A stretch of DNA of 64,000 bases from the NCBI GenBank assembly GCA_035591015.1, contig JAXIUW010240284.1, positions 48,442-112,441 on the forward strand, in the 5' to 3' direction. This document shows positions 8,750 through 17,663 of the stretch, piece after piece. This DNA is from Cephalothrix simula (lineage: Eukaryota; Nemertea; Palaeonemertea; Archinemertea; Cephalotrichidae). The position numbers were made by a program, and so were the translations under genes. Under the pieces are notes generated by a model. That model searched no databases. It worked only from the letters and a program-made list of their open reading frames with translations, and was not told where the DNA came from. Positions within the stretch are counted from its first letter, which is position 1. Each line of letters starts with the position of its first letter.

Positions 8750-9948
8750 TGCCTAAAACATTCACCATTATTATTTGCACTGTATTAATAGTATGTTATG
8801 CAGATGTAGCCCGGGGCGATGCAGTTCAAGAAAGCATCAAAAAGCATGTTGATAATGGCGTGATAGCCGTGGCTTGCTCTGCGGAGCAGTCTTTATTCAA
8901 CTATGGTAGTGGAGCTTATCCGCCAGCATCTGTTATTAAAATAGCTACGGCCTTAGTCAACCTTAAAGAATTTGGTTCTAACTATCGTTTTACAACTGAT
9001 ATTCTTCTTGATGAACAAGATAATCTTTACGTACGAGGCAAGGGTGATCCAACTTTAATTTCAGAGGCTTGGAATAATTTAGGCTTAGAGCTTACCAATT
9101 CGGGCTTACTAAAGAGTAACTTAGAGCAGCTTATTTTTGATGAAAGTTTGTTTCAACCATGGCAGCCCATTCATGGTACGGGCAGCAGCGATAACCCCTA
9201 TGATGCCTCTGGCGGTGCCTTGGTGACAAACTTTAATACTATCAATGTATTGGTTAAGCCATCGGGTGAGGTTGTCAGTGGTGAAGAGCAAACCCCACTA
9301 ACGCCCACCATCAAAAGATTGGCTAAAGATCTGCCTCCCGGGGTGCATAGAGTGAATATCTCACATAATCAAGCTGATTCTCAAAGCTATACCAGAGAAG
9401 TTGCCAGCTATTTTTTGACTAGCCATGGATTGCGCTTTGCTAAAGTGTCACAGCAGGGCGCAGCTCCCCAAGACTTAGAGCCGATTTTTGTTTACCAAAG
9501 CCCGTATACCTTGGCCATAGTTATAGAAGGCATGCTCAAGTATTCAAATAATTTTGTTGCTAATCAGCTAGTTATGAACTTAGATGTCAACTCAAGCACT
9601 CCGCCGTTCAATTTTGAGCGGGGCATGGAGGTTTATCGCAAGCTACTTTATGAATTGATTGATTTCAAGACTAAGCCAACTATTGTTGAGGGGTCAGGCA
9701 TATCACGGCGTAACAGTATTACGGCTGAGGCTATGCTGCAGATTTTATTTGCTTTTAAGCCCTATAAAAACTTACTTAGTCCCTATCGTAATTTAGGTTT
9801 ACCAGCTAAAACAGGCACTTTATTAGGAGTTTATAACGTGGCCGGCTATTGGAATGATGTGGCTTTTGTGATTATGCTCAAGCAGCGCAGAGATACTCGC
9901 ATTCCCATCGTTAAGATTTTGCGCAAGGCTTTTCCAGCCTGCCCTTAA
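8749..9948 (+). CDS. dacB: D-alanyl-D-alanine carboxypeptidase/endopeptidase, PBP4 (S13) family
   Basis: This is a periplasmic penicillin-binding protein of peptidase family S13, acting on peptidoglycan cross-links. The N-terminus is a signal peptide (hydrophobic TFTIIICTVLIVCYA). The three active-site motifs are visible: SVIK (SxxK), YSNN (SxN) and AKTGT (KTG). The protein has 399 residues, shorter than E. coli DacB (about 477), so the inserted domains are reduced. ATG at 8749 shares one base with the mutM stop, making a two-gene unit. The gene symbol is by family, not proven orthology. Confidence 0.87.
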   Translation: MPKTFTIIICTVLIVCYADVARGDAVQESIKKHVDNGVIAVACSAEQSLFNYGSGAYPPASVIKIATALVNLKEFGSNYRFTTDILLDEQDNLYVRGKGDPTLISEAWNNLGLELTNSGLLKSNLEQLIFDESLFQPWQPIHGTGSSDNPYDASGGALVTNFNTINVLVKPSGEVVSGEEQTPLTPTIKRLAKDLPPGVHRVNISHNQADSQSYTREVASYFLTSHGLRFAKVSQQGAAPQDLEPIFVYQSPYTLAIVIEGMLKYSNNFVANQLVMNLDVNSSTPPFNFERGMEVYRKLLYELIDFKTKPTIVEGSGISRRNSITAEAMLQILFAFKPYKNLLSPYRNLGLPAKTGTLLGVYNVAGYWNDVAFVIMLKQRRDTRIPIVKILRKAFPACP

Positions 9949-10116
9949 TCAAGCCTAGCCATAATTTTGGTGCTTTCAGATGTCTAAATTAAATCTAATG
10001 TCGCCCCTAACCCAAGTCTGTCGGCATGTCTAGTAAACTATCACTAAGCTATGGTTAAGCTCTGACTAAAATAGGCCTAAACCATGTCTAAATTATATCA
10101 GAACCACTTCTAAATT

Positions 10117-10812
10117 ATGTCCAAACAAGAACAAGCCAAGGCAAACATAGCTCGCTATGTAGTTGAAAACTATGTGAAAGACGGCATGTTGCTCGGATTA
10201 GGTTCAGGCAGCACCGCCGATTTGATGATTGATGAGATTGGCCGCCAAGCCAAAGCAGGCTTGAATATTCGTGCAATAGCTTCATCGGAGGCATCGGCCA
10301 AGCGAGCCCAAAGCTGGGACTTACCGCTGCTTGAATTGACGGCGACAACAACCATAGACATCACCCTAGACGGCGCTGATGAGATTGACCCCAAGCTCAA
10401 CATGATTAAGGGCGGCGGTGGCTGCTTGCTTCGTGAAAAAATAATAGCTCAAGCCTCGCAACGCTTTGTAGCTATGATTGATGAGAGCAAGCTCTCGCCG
10501 AGTCTCGGTTCTTTTCCATTGCCAATAGAGATAGTTAGCTATGGGTGGGCAAAAACTGCAACTCAGGTTAGCCAACTTTTGCAGCAGCACGCCTCTACGG
10601 TAGAGATTAGCCTGCGGGGTGGATTAGAAAAGCCCTTCATCACTGATAATCATAACTACATCATTGATTGCAAACTAGAGCAACTTGGCGATTTATCAAT
10701 GCTCGCACCAAAGCTGTTAACCATTGCCGGCGTTGTAGAAACGGGACTGTTTATGGGCATAGCCAAGTCGGCAGTGGTTGGTTATTGGGATGGTCGTATA
10801 GAAGTTTTATGA
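10117..10812 (+). CDS. rpiA: Ribose-5-phosphate isomerase A
   Basis: This enzyme interconverts ribose 5-phosphate and ribulose 5-phosphate in the pentose phosphate pathway. Visible family motifs are GLGSGSTA near residue 27 (phosphate binding), TLDGADEIDP (catalytic Asp) and IKGGGGCLLREKI (catalytic Glu/Lys). At 231 residues it has the normal length. It stands alone, preceded by a 168-bp spacer with repeated TCTAAATTA-like words. Confidence 0.97.
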   Translation: MSKQEQAKANIARYVVENYVKDGMLLGLGSGSTADLMIDEIGRQAKAGLNIRAIASSEASAKRAQSWDLPLLELTATTTIDITLDGADEIDPKLNMIKGGGGCLLREKIIAQASQRFVAMIDESKLSPSLGSFPLPIEIVSYGWAKTATQVSQLLQQHASTVEISLRGGLEKPFITDNHNYIIDCKLEQLGDLSMLAPKLLTIAGVVETGLFMGIAKSAVVGYWDGRIEVL

Positions 10813-10922
10813 TGCTCCTCCGCCAAACCATGCCTTGAGCATAGCAACGCTAAATAGCGATTCTATCAAGAGTAGTTCTAAGGGTAGGAGGCCACAGTTC
10901 TATGGCGCAAGAGGCGACTTTG

Positions 10923-11207
10923 CTAAAAAATGATTACTCCGAACAACTTGGCTAGTCGTTCTCGTGATTGCTGGGCTTCATCATCATTAGATGGGCTGCC
11001 TCTATCGGTGGCTTTGAACCAGTCGCAAAGATTGCGATGTGCCGTATCACGAATGGCCTCGGCTTGGGGTTCGGTACAGCGTTCGGCTTGCGCATCAAAG
11101 GCATGGCACATTTGGCAGCAATGCAGCCAAGCCATGCAATGCGGGCAAGTTTCTTGAAAGCCAATCTTGGTGATAGTTAGCGGTTTGTGGCAGGCGTGGC
11201 AGTGCAT
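10923..11207 (-). CDS. Small zinc-ribbon protein downstream of ydiJ
   Basis: A small cysteine-rich protein of about 94 residues. The pairs CHAC, CPHC and CCQMC near the N-terminus suggest one or two treble-cleft or ribbon zinc sites. The C-terminal half is charged and helical (DTAHRNLCDWF, then a Ser/Asp-rich linker). I chose ATG at 11207, two bases after the upstream gene's stop, over a farther start at 11228 that would overlap it. The tight coupling to the YdiJ-like gene suggests a shared function, perhaps metallocentre or redox related. The role is unknown. Confidence 0.6.
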   Translation of the reverse strand: MHCHACHKPLTITKIGFQETCPHCMAWLHCCQMCHAFDAQAERCTEPQAEAIRDTAHRNLCDWFKATDRGSPSNDDEAQQSRERLAKLFGVIIF

Positions 11208-11209
11208 GG

Positions 11210-14044
11210 CTAGTTGTTTGGAATACATTTAGCAATAAATTCAATAAAGTGAAGTGAATCTTTATTGGTTCCATCCTTAATTTGATGGCGACATGACATC
11301 CCATCAGCAAGAATAATAGCGCAATTATCAGCATTGCGCAGTGCGGGAAAGAGCTTGCTGTTGCCCATGCGCATTGATATTTCGTAATGCTCCTTTTCAT
11401 AGCCAAAAGAGCCAGCCATTCCGCAGCATCCGGCGGCTATTTCAGTAGCGGTTACGCCTTGAATAGAATTGAGTACCTCCAGTGTAGGCTGCATTCCAAT
11501 AATTGATTTTTGATGGCAATGACCATGCACCAAAACTTGCTGGGGTTGCGCTGAAGTTAGTTGAGGCCGTGTGCGCTGTAGCCATTCGGGCAGGCTTAAA
11601 ACCTGTGCGGCTACTTTACGACTTAGCCCACCGGGTACGAGGTCTGGATAGTCATCTCTAATGGTGCATAGGCATGATGGTTCTAGGCCAATCATCGGCA
11701 TATCGGATAAGCCTTCAAGCTGTTGCAGATTGAATTTGGCCAGCTGTCGTGCCTCATCCAATAAGCCCTTAGACAATAACGGCCTGCCACAACAACGTAG
11801 TTGCGGAGTGATAATCTTGTTATTTTTCAATACTTTCCATGCTGCCTGCCCTATTTGTGGAGCATTGTATTCGGTGAGGCAGTCTACTAGCAAGACCACT
11901 GGTGGCGATTTTATAGCTTGAGGCTGTCGCCTAATCCAAGCACTCAATGATTGTGTGGCTACCGGTGGCAATTTGCGCTGTGGAGCGATGCCCAAAAGAG
12001 AGCCAATTTTTTTATTTGGCCAAGAGTTTAGCCAATGATTACTGAGCCAGCGTGTGCGATAAAGCCAACGATTGATGCTAGCTACATTACCAAATAGCCT
12101 ACTGCGTAAGGGTACGCCATGGGCTTTATTGTACTCATGCAAAAAATGGTACTTCATCTTGGTCATGTCAACTCGTGATGGACACTCTGTTTTACAAGCC
12201 TTACATTCTACGCACAGCTCCATGACAGAGTAGAGGTCTGCCCCGCTAAAATCTTCTATGCCTAATTGCCCAGATACAAACCCACGCAGAGCATTAGCTC
12301 GGCCACGAGTAGAATGGCGTTCATCTAAGGTGGCCTGATACGATGGACACATCACGCCATCCTTCTTACGACAATGAGCATTGCCATTACACATGCTTAA
12401 CGCAAATTGATAGCCATCATCACGGGTAAAATCTATCTGTGGTGAGGCTATGGGAACCATGCTCGTCAAAATGGGCTTGCGCAAATTATCTAATGGTGAT
12501 GGCGGTTTAACCACCTTGCCCGGATTTAGCAAATGCTGTGGATCAAAGGCCGTTTTCAGGTCATAGAATGCCGTGGTAATTTTGCTGCCAAAAAATTGCT
12601 CTAGTAACCATGATCGAGCGAGGCCATCGCCATGTTCGCCAGTCATAGCGCCGCCATAGGCTTGCACAAGCGCAGCGACCTCTTTGAAGATAGACAGCAT
12701 CTGCTGGCGTCCGCTCTGTTTTTCAAGATTTATCAGCGGGCGAACGTGCATACAGCCCACTGAACAATGGCCATAATATCCAGCAGTGGTCTTGTGGCTG
12801 GCAATGATACGATCAAACTCACGCATAAATTCCCGAAGATGACGGGGTTCAACGGCAGTATCTTCTACAAAGGCCACCGGTCGTTCAGGCTTTCTAATTC
12901 CCATCAACAGTCCTAGCCCGGCCTTGCGCAAGTCCCAAACCTGCTTTTGTTGCAGTGGATTAACAAATCCCTGATGCCCATAGCCTAGTTTTTGTTTAGC
13001 CAGACTAGCTTTTAGGTTGTCAAGCCTAGATTGCACTTCGGCACTACTTTCACCATAAAATTCAACAATAAGAGCCGCCCCGGTTTGCTGCGGCAGTAAA
13101 TCAGTTTTACCACGAAATGCCGGTGAGGCTAAGGCCTGCTCAATCACTTGATTGTCAACCAATTCGGCAGCGGCGGGCTGATGCTCTAAAGAGGCATTGC
13201 TGGCATCAATGGCTTCATAAATATCTTGGGCGCTAATCAGCAACACACCACGATGCTGCGGTGCGGGCGAAATGCGCAGCTTGAATGAGGTGGCCAAGGC
13301 CAGCGTTCCTTCAGAACCAGCCAGTAATTTAGCTAAATTCCACTCTGTATCGGGCTTGAAATCAACTAGATTATAGCCTGATACACGGCGCATCAATTTA
13401 GGATAGTGCTGCTCTATCTCGTCAGCATTGCGGTCTACAATGCGCATTAATTCACGATAAATCAGCCCTTCTCTAGTCTCGGTGGCCATTCTATGTCGCA
13501 CTAGATCAGCTCCGGCCTTATCAAAGGTCATGCAGGTGCCATCACTAAGAACAGCCTCGGCCTCTAGGATGTGGTCTGAGGTTTTGCCATAAATAACCGA
13601 GCGCGCTCCACATGAATTATTACCGCACATTCCGCCAATGGTGGCCTGCGCACTGGTTGAGGTATCTGGACCAAACAAATAGCCATACTGAGCCAGATAG
13701 CGGTTTAAGTCGTCTTGCACTACGCCGGGTTCTGCTCTAACCCAGCCTTCTTCAAGATTAAGCTCAAGAATCTTGTTCATGTGAGTGCTTAGATCAACAA
13801 TAATCGCCTCACCAACGCACTGCCCCGCCAATGATGTTCCACCACCACGAGGAATAATTGGACTAAGCGATTGCTTGGCCACCTCTATCAATGCCCCAAC
13901 ATCTTCGGCATCACATGGATGCACTACTCCCATGGGCATTATCTCGTAGATGCTGGCATCGGTGCTGTATTGCTGTCTGGTGATGCGATCAAAAAAGACT
14001 TCTCCACGCACAACTTTTCTAAGATTAGCCTCTAACTCTCTCAA
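11210..14044 (-). CDS. ydiJ: YdiJ-type FAD-binding and Fe-S oxidoreductase (D-2-hydroxyacid dehydrogenase)
   Basis: A 944-residue fusion. The N-terminal FAD-binding PCMH domain has IPRGGGTSLAGQC at about residue 64, and is followed by the FAD-oxidase C-terminal domain. Then comes a GlpC-like Fe-S part with CNGNAHCRKKDGVMCPS (about 550), CVECKACKTECPS (about 615) and two CCG motifs (CCGRPLL about 758, CCGMAGSFGYE about 875). The architecture matches the YdiJ/D-lactate or D-2-hydroxyglutarate dehydrogenase group, which passes electrons to the quinone pool. The exact substrate cannot be read from sequence. E. coli YdiJ is somewhat longer. Confidence 0.9.
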   Translation of the reverse strand: MRELEANLRKVVRGEVFFDRITRQQYSTDASIYEIMPMGVVHPCDAEDVGALIEVAKQSLSPIIPRGGGTSLAGQCVGEAIIVDLSTHMNKILELNLEEGWVRAEPGVVQDDLNRYLAQYGYLFGPDTSTSAQATIGGMCGNNSCGARSVIYGKTSDHILEAEAVLSDGTCMTFDKAGADLVRHRMATETREGLIYRELMRIVDRNADEIEQHYPKLMRRVSGYNLVDFKPDTEWNLAKLLAGSEGTLALATSFKLRISPAPQHRGVLLISAQDIYEAIDASNASLEHQPAAAELVDNQVIEQALASPAFRGKTDLLPQQTGAALIVEFYGESSAEVQSRLDNLKASLAKQKLGYGHQGFVNPLQQKQVWDLRKAGLGLLMGIRKPERPVAFVEDTAVEPRHLREFMREFDRIIASHKTTAGYYGHCSVGCMHVRPLINLEKQSGRQQMLSIFKEVAALVQAYGGAMTGEHGDGLARSWLLEQFFGSKITTAFYDLKTAFDPQHLLNPGKVVKPPSPLDNLRKPILTSMVPIASPQIDFTRDDGYQFALSMCNGNAHCRKKDGVMCPSYQATLDERHSTRGRANALRGFVSGQLGIEDFSGADLYSVMELCVECKACKTECPSRVDMTKMKYHFLHEYNKAHGVPLRSRLFGNVASINRWLYRTRWLSNHWLNSWPNKKIGSLLGIAPQRKLPPVATQSLSAWIRRQPQAIKSPPVVLLVDCLTEYNAPQIGQAAWKVLKNNKIITPQLRCCGRPLLSKGLLDEARQLAKFNLQQLEGLSDMPMIGLEPSCLCTIRDDYPDLVPGGLSRKVAAQVLSLPEWLQRTRPQLTSAQPQQVLVHGHCHQKSIIGMQPTLEVLNSIQGVTATEIAAGCCGMAGSFGYEKEHYEISMRMGNSKLFPALRNADNCAIILADGMSCRHQIKDGTNKDSLHFIEFIAKCIPNN

Positions 14045-14341
14045 AACTGCTCCTCTGTAAAGCTCTCATGTTAATAGTTTTTATCATATAGTTCGTATGA
14101 TGACACCCACTATGCTAGCATTATTAAACCTAGTCTAGATTAAACTTTATTTAATAATAGATAGCAGTTACATATAATATTACTGACAACATTTATAGAC
14201 TGCGTTTTTAGATAACCCTTATAAGCAGTATTTATAGGCGGTATTTATAGACAGTATTTAGCGAGTTCACCAATGATTTTCTGCCAAGATTTCTTATTGA
14301 GCATTGCGGATGCGCTTTAGGTATTTGTAGATATACACTTA
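14045..14341. repeat. Divergent spacer with degenerate short repeats
   Basis: This is the 297-bp region between the divergent ydiJ-like and lolC/E-like genes. From about 14195 to 14263 the word CAGTATTTATAG and variants recur (gcagtatttata, gcggtatttatag, acagtatttag). It probably holds both promoters; no strong consensus pair was identified. Confidence 0.45.
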
Positions 14342-15607
14342 ATGTTTAACTATCTTTCTAACAAACTGCATTCAGTCTTAATTATTCTGATTGCACTGCG
14401 CTTTCTGAGGTCTAAACGTTACTCACAAAGCCTGTCGTTGATAACTTGGATATCTCTATTAGGCATATTGCTTGGAGTAACCGCTTTAATTATAGTAACT
14501 TCGCTGATGAATGGCTTCCGCGATAACATGTATCTAGCTCTGTTGGGTACTAGTGCCAACACAATTGTTTATCGCAGTGATGGCCAGCCGGTAGACCCGA
14601 AACTAGCTGAAGTGCTGGCTGATTATGCTGGCGTAGTTGCCGTTGCTCCCTATTTTGAGCGTCAGGCTTTTCTAAGTTTCGGAAATCGCTACCGAGCGCT
14701 CACTCTGCGTGCCATCAATCCAAGCCTAGAGAGCGATGTAACGGCAATCAATCATTTTTTGAAATCAAGATTAATTTTTTCTGAACAAGATGACCCAGCA
14801 CTGCTTGAAGAGTTAAAAGAAGGCACAGGCATTATTATTGGTAGCGGCATAGCCAAGCATCTTGGCGTAATTAAGGGTGAAACGGTAACCGTAATTTCAC
14901 CCAATATGCGCATGACGCCTATCGGCTCGGTGCCAATAATGCGCACAGCAAAGGTAGTCGGCTTTATAGAAACCGGCTTCAGCAATGATGATGAAGCCAT
15001 CGCCTACATGACTCAAGAGGCCGTTGCTCCGCTATTCAGAGGCATGGCCTTAGATGGATTTTCTGTACACACCAAAGATCCACAGCAAAGGCTAAATCTT
15101 AGCCATGACCACAGATTTGATGGCTTTAACATTAAACACTGGTCAGAGGCTTCAAAAAATACGCTCTATGTGCTTGCGCTAGAAAAAATAGGGCTTACAT
15201 CATTAATATCATTGATAATAATAGTGGCCATGTGCAATGTTACTAGCTCATTAATTGTGCTGGTGCTTGAAAAAAGTAGAGCCATTGCAATTTTGCAAAC
15301 AACGGGCATGAGCCAGCGGGCTATTCATCGCATATTTGCTTTTCAAGGTCTGTGGATTGGTAGTATTGGCACATTAGGTGGGGCAGCTCTGGGTTTGCTG
15401 GGCTGCTGGGTGTTAGGTAGTTTTTATATTATCAGCCTGCCAAGGGGCGTTTATCCATTAGCAGATAGCTTGCCTATACGGATAGAGCCCTTAGAAGTGC
15501 TAGCCATTATTGCGCTGTCTTTTATTGTATCGGCCATTGCCACTATGATTCCGGCCAGCCGCTCAACCCGTGTCAATGTTATTCGCAATCTTGAGGCAAC
15601 CCTTTAG
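14342..15607 (+). CDS. lolC: Lipoprotein-releasing ABC transporter permease, LolC/LolE family
   Basis: An inner-membrane permease subunit of the Lol system, which extracts outer-membrane lipoproteins from the inner membrane. The 421-residue protein has the FtsX-like layout: an N-terminal helix (about 28-52, after ALRFLRSKRYSQSLSLITWIS), a large periplasmic domain, then three helices near 275-300, 320-350 and 380-405. The motif FRSKR/SxIxxISxLGIxLGVTAL is characteristic of LolC/E. No lolD ATPase or second permease lies next to it, so it may be the single LolCE-type (LolF) permease. LolC and LolE cannot be told apart here. Confidence 0.85.
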   Translation: MFNYLSNKLHSVLIILIALRFLRSKRYSQSLSLITWISLLGILLGVTALIIVTSLMNGFRDNMYLALLGTSANTIVYRSDGQPVDPKLAEVLADYAGVVAVAPYFERQAFLSFGNRYRALTLRAINPSLESDVTAINHFLKSRLIFSEQDDPALLEELKEGTGIIIGSGIAKHLGVIKGETVTVISPNMRMTPIGSVPIMRTAKVVGFIETGFSNDDEAIAYMTQEAVAPLFRGMALDGFSVHTKDPQQRLNLSHDHRFDGFNIKHWSEASKNTLYVLALEKIGLTSLISLIIIVAMCNVTSSLIVLVLEKSRAIAILQTTGMSQRAIHRIFAFQGLWIGSIGTLGGAALGLLGCWVLGSFYIISLPRGVYPLADSLPIRIEPLEVLAIIALSFIVSAIATMIPASRSTRVNVIRNLEATL

Positions 15608-15664
15608 AGGTGAACAGTGTCTAATTATCCACCCAGTTTCTATAATTTTATAGTGGCAGACTAA

Positions 15665-15754
15665 TCATATCAGATGAGCAACTCCCGCTGATACAAATAA
15701 AATAACGCCCATCAATAGCATGATGATAAGGTTAAACTTTTCGAATGTATTCAT
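15665..15754 (-). CDS. Possible 29-residue single-span membrane protein
   Basis: A short minus-strand frame with ATG at 15754 and TGA ending at 15665. The predicted peptide has a polar N-terminus (MNTFEKFN) and one hydrophobic segment (LIIMLLMGVILFVSAGVA). An AGGT element lies about nine bases upstream of the ATG. Peptides of this shape are often small subunits of membrane complexes, but this one matches no family I can name. It could be chance. Confidence 0.3.
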   Translation of the reverse strand: MNTFEKFNLIIMLLMGVILFVSAGVAHLI

Positions 15755-16029
15755 TTTATTACCTAAATCTACAAGATGCCTAAACAACTCTGTGGTGCTG
15801 AATATTACACGTACGACATGCGCTGATTATCAAGCACGCTGACAAGCATCATTCAATAATCATGCCTTATGGAGCAAGGTTTCAACTATGTGTGATATAA
15901 GCATTGACACCGAGTAGCCTCATCTATAGAATACTCTGTCTTCGCCTGCCAACGCAGGCTAGTGCATTAATCAGATGCAGTAAATAATAACGTACTACAC
16001 TACTACGCCACCACTGCTAAAAAAGTTTT
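15755..16029. other. Leader region of the carbamoyltransferase gene
   Basis: The rest of the 422-bp spacer 15608-16029 has no further gene. It carries the promoter listed separately and, 11 bases after it, a perfect 6-bp hairpin GCCTGC-CAAC-GCAGGC at 15944-15959 that would lie in the 5' leader. No arginine-box-like operator was recognised. Confidence 0.4.
15904..15932 (+). promoter_or_regulatory. Sigma70-type promoter for the carbamoyltransferase gene
   Basis: TTGACA at 15904-15909, a 17-base spacer and TAGAAT at 15927-15932, about 97 bases before the ATG. This matches the sigma70 consensus at 11 of 12 positions. Confidence 0.6.
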
Positions 16030-16980
16030 ATGAACACCAAGCATATACTGAACTTAGATGAGCTAACTAGCGAAGAAATAAGAGGATTACTAGGACTAGC
16101 CCTTGATGTAAAGCAGCGTCCGCATAAGTATGATAGTGCCTGCCTTGATAAATGGCTGGTGATGCTATTCCAAAAAACTTCTACACGCACTAGAATTTCT
16201 TTTGATATGGGCATGCAGAAGCTGGGCGGGCGCACCGTGGTTATGAATTGGAAAGAGAGCAACGTGTCTATTTCGCCACTGCGCTATGAGCTAGGCTATA
16301 TCTCTTCGCAATGCGATTTGATTATGGCGCGGCTCATCAAGCACCAAGATTTGCAAGAGATGACAATGGTCTCGCCAGTACCGGTGATCAATGGTTGCGA
16401 TGATGTATTTCACCCCTGCCAAGCCTTAGCTGACATACTCACCATCTACGAGCTGGGCGGCAATTTGGCACAAACCACCGTGTGCTATGTAGGAATACAT
16501 AATAATGTTGCTAATTCATTAATGATTATAGCCTATAAGCTAGGTGTAAAATTATTGCTGGTAACTCCAGAGATTAGTGAAGATGCTTGGCGAGAAGATA
16601 TTTTTCAAAAAGCATTGCAATCGGGCTTAGTACGGCGTGAAGAGAATCTTAAACATGCGGTTGAGCAAGCCGACTACGTATATACCGATACGTGGGTAGA
16701 CATGGAACATGCCGGCAAGCAAGACTCTGCTGAAATGCGACAGCGCATAGAAAAAATGATGCCCTACCAAGTGAATACTAAGTTATTAGCGGGTTCTAAG
16801 GCTTTGTTGTTGCACCCAATGCCTACCCATCCGGGTTATGAGGTAGATGCAGAAATCTTAGAGACCGAGCGTTGCAAGATGTATCATCAAGCCTCTAATC
16901 GCATTTTTGTGCAACAGGCACTGATTCTTTATCTGCTACATAAGGCAGATATTGCTCAATACCGCACTGCCCTAAGCTAA
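16030..16980 (+). CDS. argF: Ornithine-carbamoyltransferase-family protein with atypical amino-substrate site
   Basis: A 316-residue aspartate/ornithine carbamoyltransferase family member. The carbamoyl-phosphate site is intact: KTSTRTRISFD (STRTR) and FHPCQALAD (HPCQ). The amino-substrate side differs from standard OTC: the usual DxWxSMG loop reads DTWVDMEHAG, and the HCLP motif is HPMP at residues 262-265 followed by THPGYEVD. It is therefore a carbamoyltransferase whose second substrate may be ornithine or something else. No other arginine genes are nearby. It has its own promoter and lies just upstream of the phage-derived module. Confidence 0.72.
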   Translation: MNTKHILNLDELTSEEIRGLLGLALDVKQRPHKYDSACLDKWLVMLFQKTSTRTRISFDMGMQKLGGRTVVMNWKESNVSISPLRYELGYISSQCDLIMARLIKHQDLQEMTMVSPVPVINGCDDVFHPCQALADILTIYELGGNLAQTTVCYVGIHNNVANSLMIIAYKLGVKLLLVTPEISEDAWREDIFQKALQSGLVRREENLKHAVEQADYVYTDTWVDMEHAGKQDSAEMRQRIEKMMPYQVNTKLLAGSKALLLHPMPTHPGYEVDAEILETERCKMYHQASNRIFVQQALILYLLHKADIAQYRTALS

Positions 16981-17010
16981 AATTGGGATATATTGGCTAT
17001 CCATAATAAA

Positions 17011-17126
17011 ATAATAGACAGCCAAAAAAAGATATTATATACTTAAATAAGTTCTCAAGAATAATTTAATTATAGCCAGCTAGCATTAGGCTAATGCTTC
17101 AAAAAGATGCACCTATGCTCTCCAAA
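17011..17126 (+). repeat. Promoter-bearing repeat, copy A
   Basis: First copy of an imperfect direct repeat; the partner is 17353-17467. Shared blocks include the A-rich tract, TATTATATACTTAAAT, AGTTCTCAAGAATAATTTAA, then AGCATTA, GCTGATGC/GCTAATGC and AAAATGATGC/AAAAGATGC. It carries TAGACA (17015-17020)-17 bases-TATACT (17038-17043). Confidence 0.75.
17015..17043 (+). promoter_or_regulatory. Promoter P1 of the phage-derived module
   Basis: TAGACA at 17015-17020, a 17-base spacer and TATACT at 17038-17043. It is one mismatch in the -35 away from its duplicate P2. Confidence 0.45.
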
Positions 17127-17352
17127 CCGGCGCAAGCAGCGCAATTTAGCTTAGGCTATAGGCCAAATACTAGCCAATAAAACATCAGAAAATAATAGCT
17201 AAATCGACATAAAGTTCAAGTAAATCAGCTATAAAAGCAGTAAAAGAACATTGTTTGAATGTTGCTCGGAAGTAGCTGTTGGCTTTTAACGCAAAGGCCA
17301 ACACCAGAGCCGTGCGAGGAAAACTTCTCAATAACAGTCAATACATAAAAAA

Positions 17353-17467
17353 GTAATTGACAACCAAAAAAATATATTATATACTTAAATTAGTTCTCAA
17401 GAATAATTTAAGCTCGGTTGCTTTAGCATTAAGCTGATGCCCCAAAATGATGCGTCTAGACTTCAAA
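17353..17467 (+). repeat. Promoter-bearing repeat, copy B
   Basis: Second copy of the imperfect direct repeat at 17011-17126, starting 342 bases downstream of the first. Conservation is highest across the -35 to +20 region, which suggests that the promoter is what is kept. Confidence 0.75.
17357..17385 (+). promoter_or_regulatory. Promoter P2 of the phage-derived module
   Basis: TTGACA at 17357-17362, an ideal 17-base spacer and TATACT at 17380-17385. This is one of the best sigma70 matches in the window, pointing at the terminase gene with no intervening gene in the opposite direction. Confidence 0.65.
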
Positions 17468-17663
17468 GTGTAGTTAGTCAAGGTTATGCGTAGCGCATGG
17501 TGCATCTTTGGGTTGGGCATCAAATTAAATTGATAAGCACCAAAACCACATTCCCAAACGGAATAATCAGTAAAATAAAGCAGCCTATTCAGGCAGTTGG
17601 AAAAGTCGGCAAAAGGTTGCTGCTGAAAGATTTTCAGCAAAACAAACATCACATGGTAAAACT

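Larger units (their letters stand above)
16981..17663. other. Regulatory spacer upstream of the phage-derived module
   Basis: About 680 bases without a convincing gene. It contains an imperfect tandem-type duplication of about 115 bp, each copy with a promoter-like pair (listed separately). Between and after the copies are two hairpins: 17277-17303 (TGTTGGC with GCCAACA, extended past one bulge) and 17621-17639 (TGCTGAAA-GAT-TTTCAGCA, perfect 8 bp). Neither hairpin has a U-run. If both promoters are used, the first coding gene has a leader of roughly 280-620 nt. Confidence 0.5.

Noticed and set aside
11095-11406. 103-codon minus-strand frame
   Set aside because: It overlaps the 3' end of the ydiJ-like gene and the zinc-ribbon gene in another frame.
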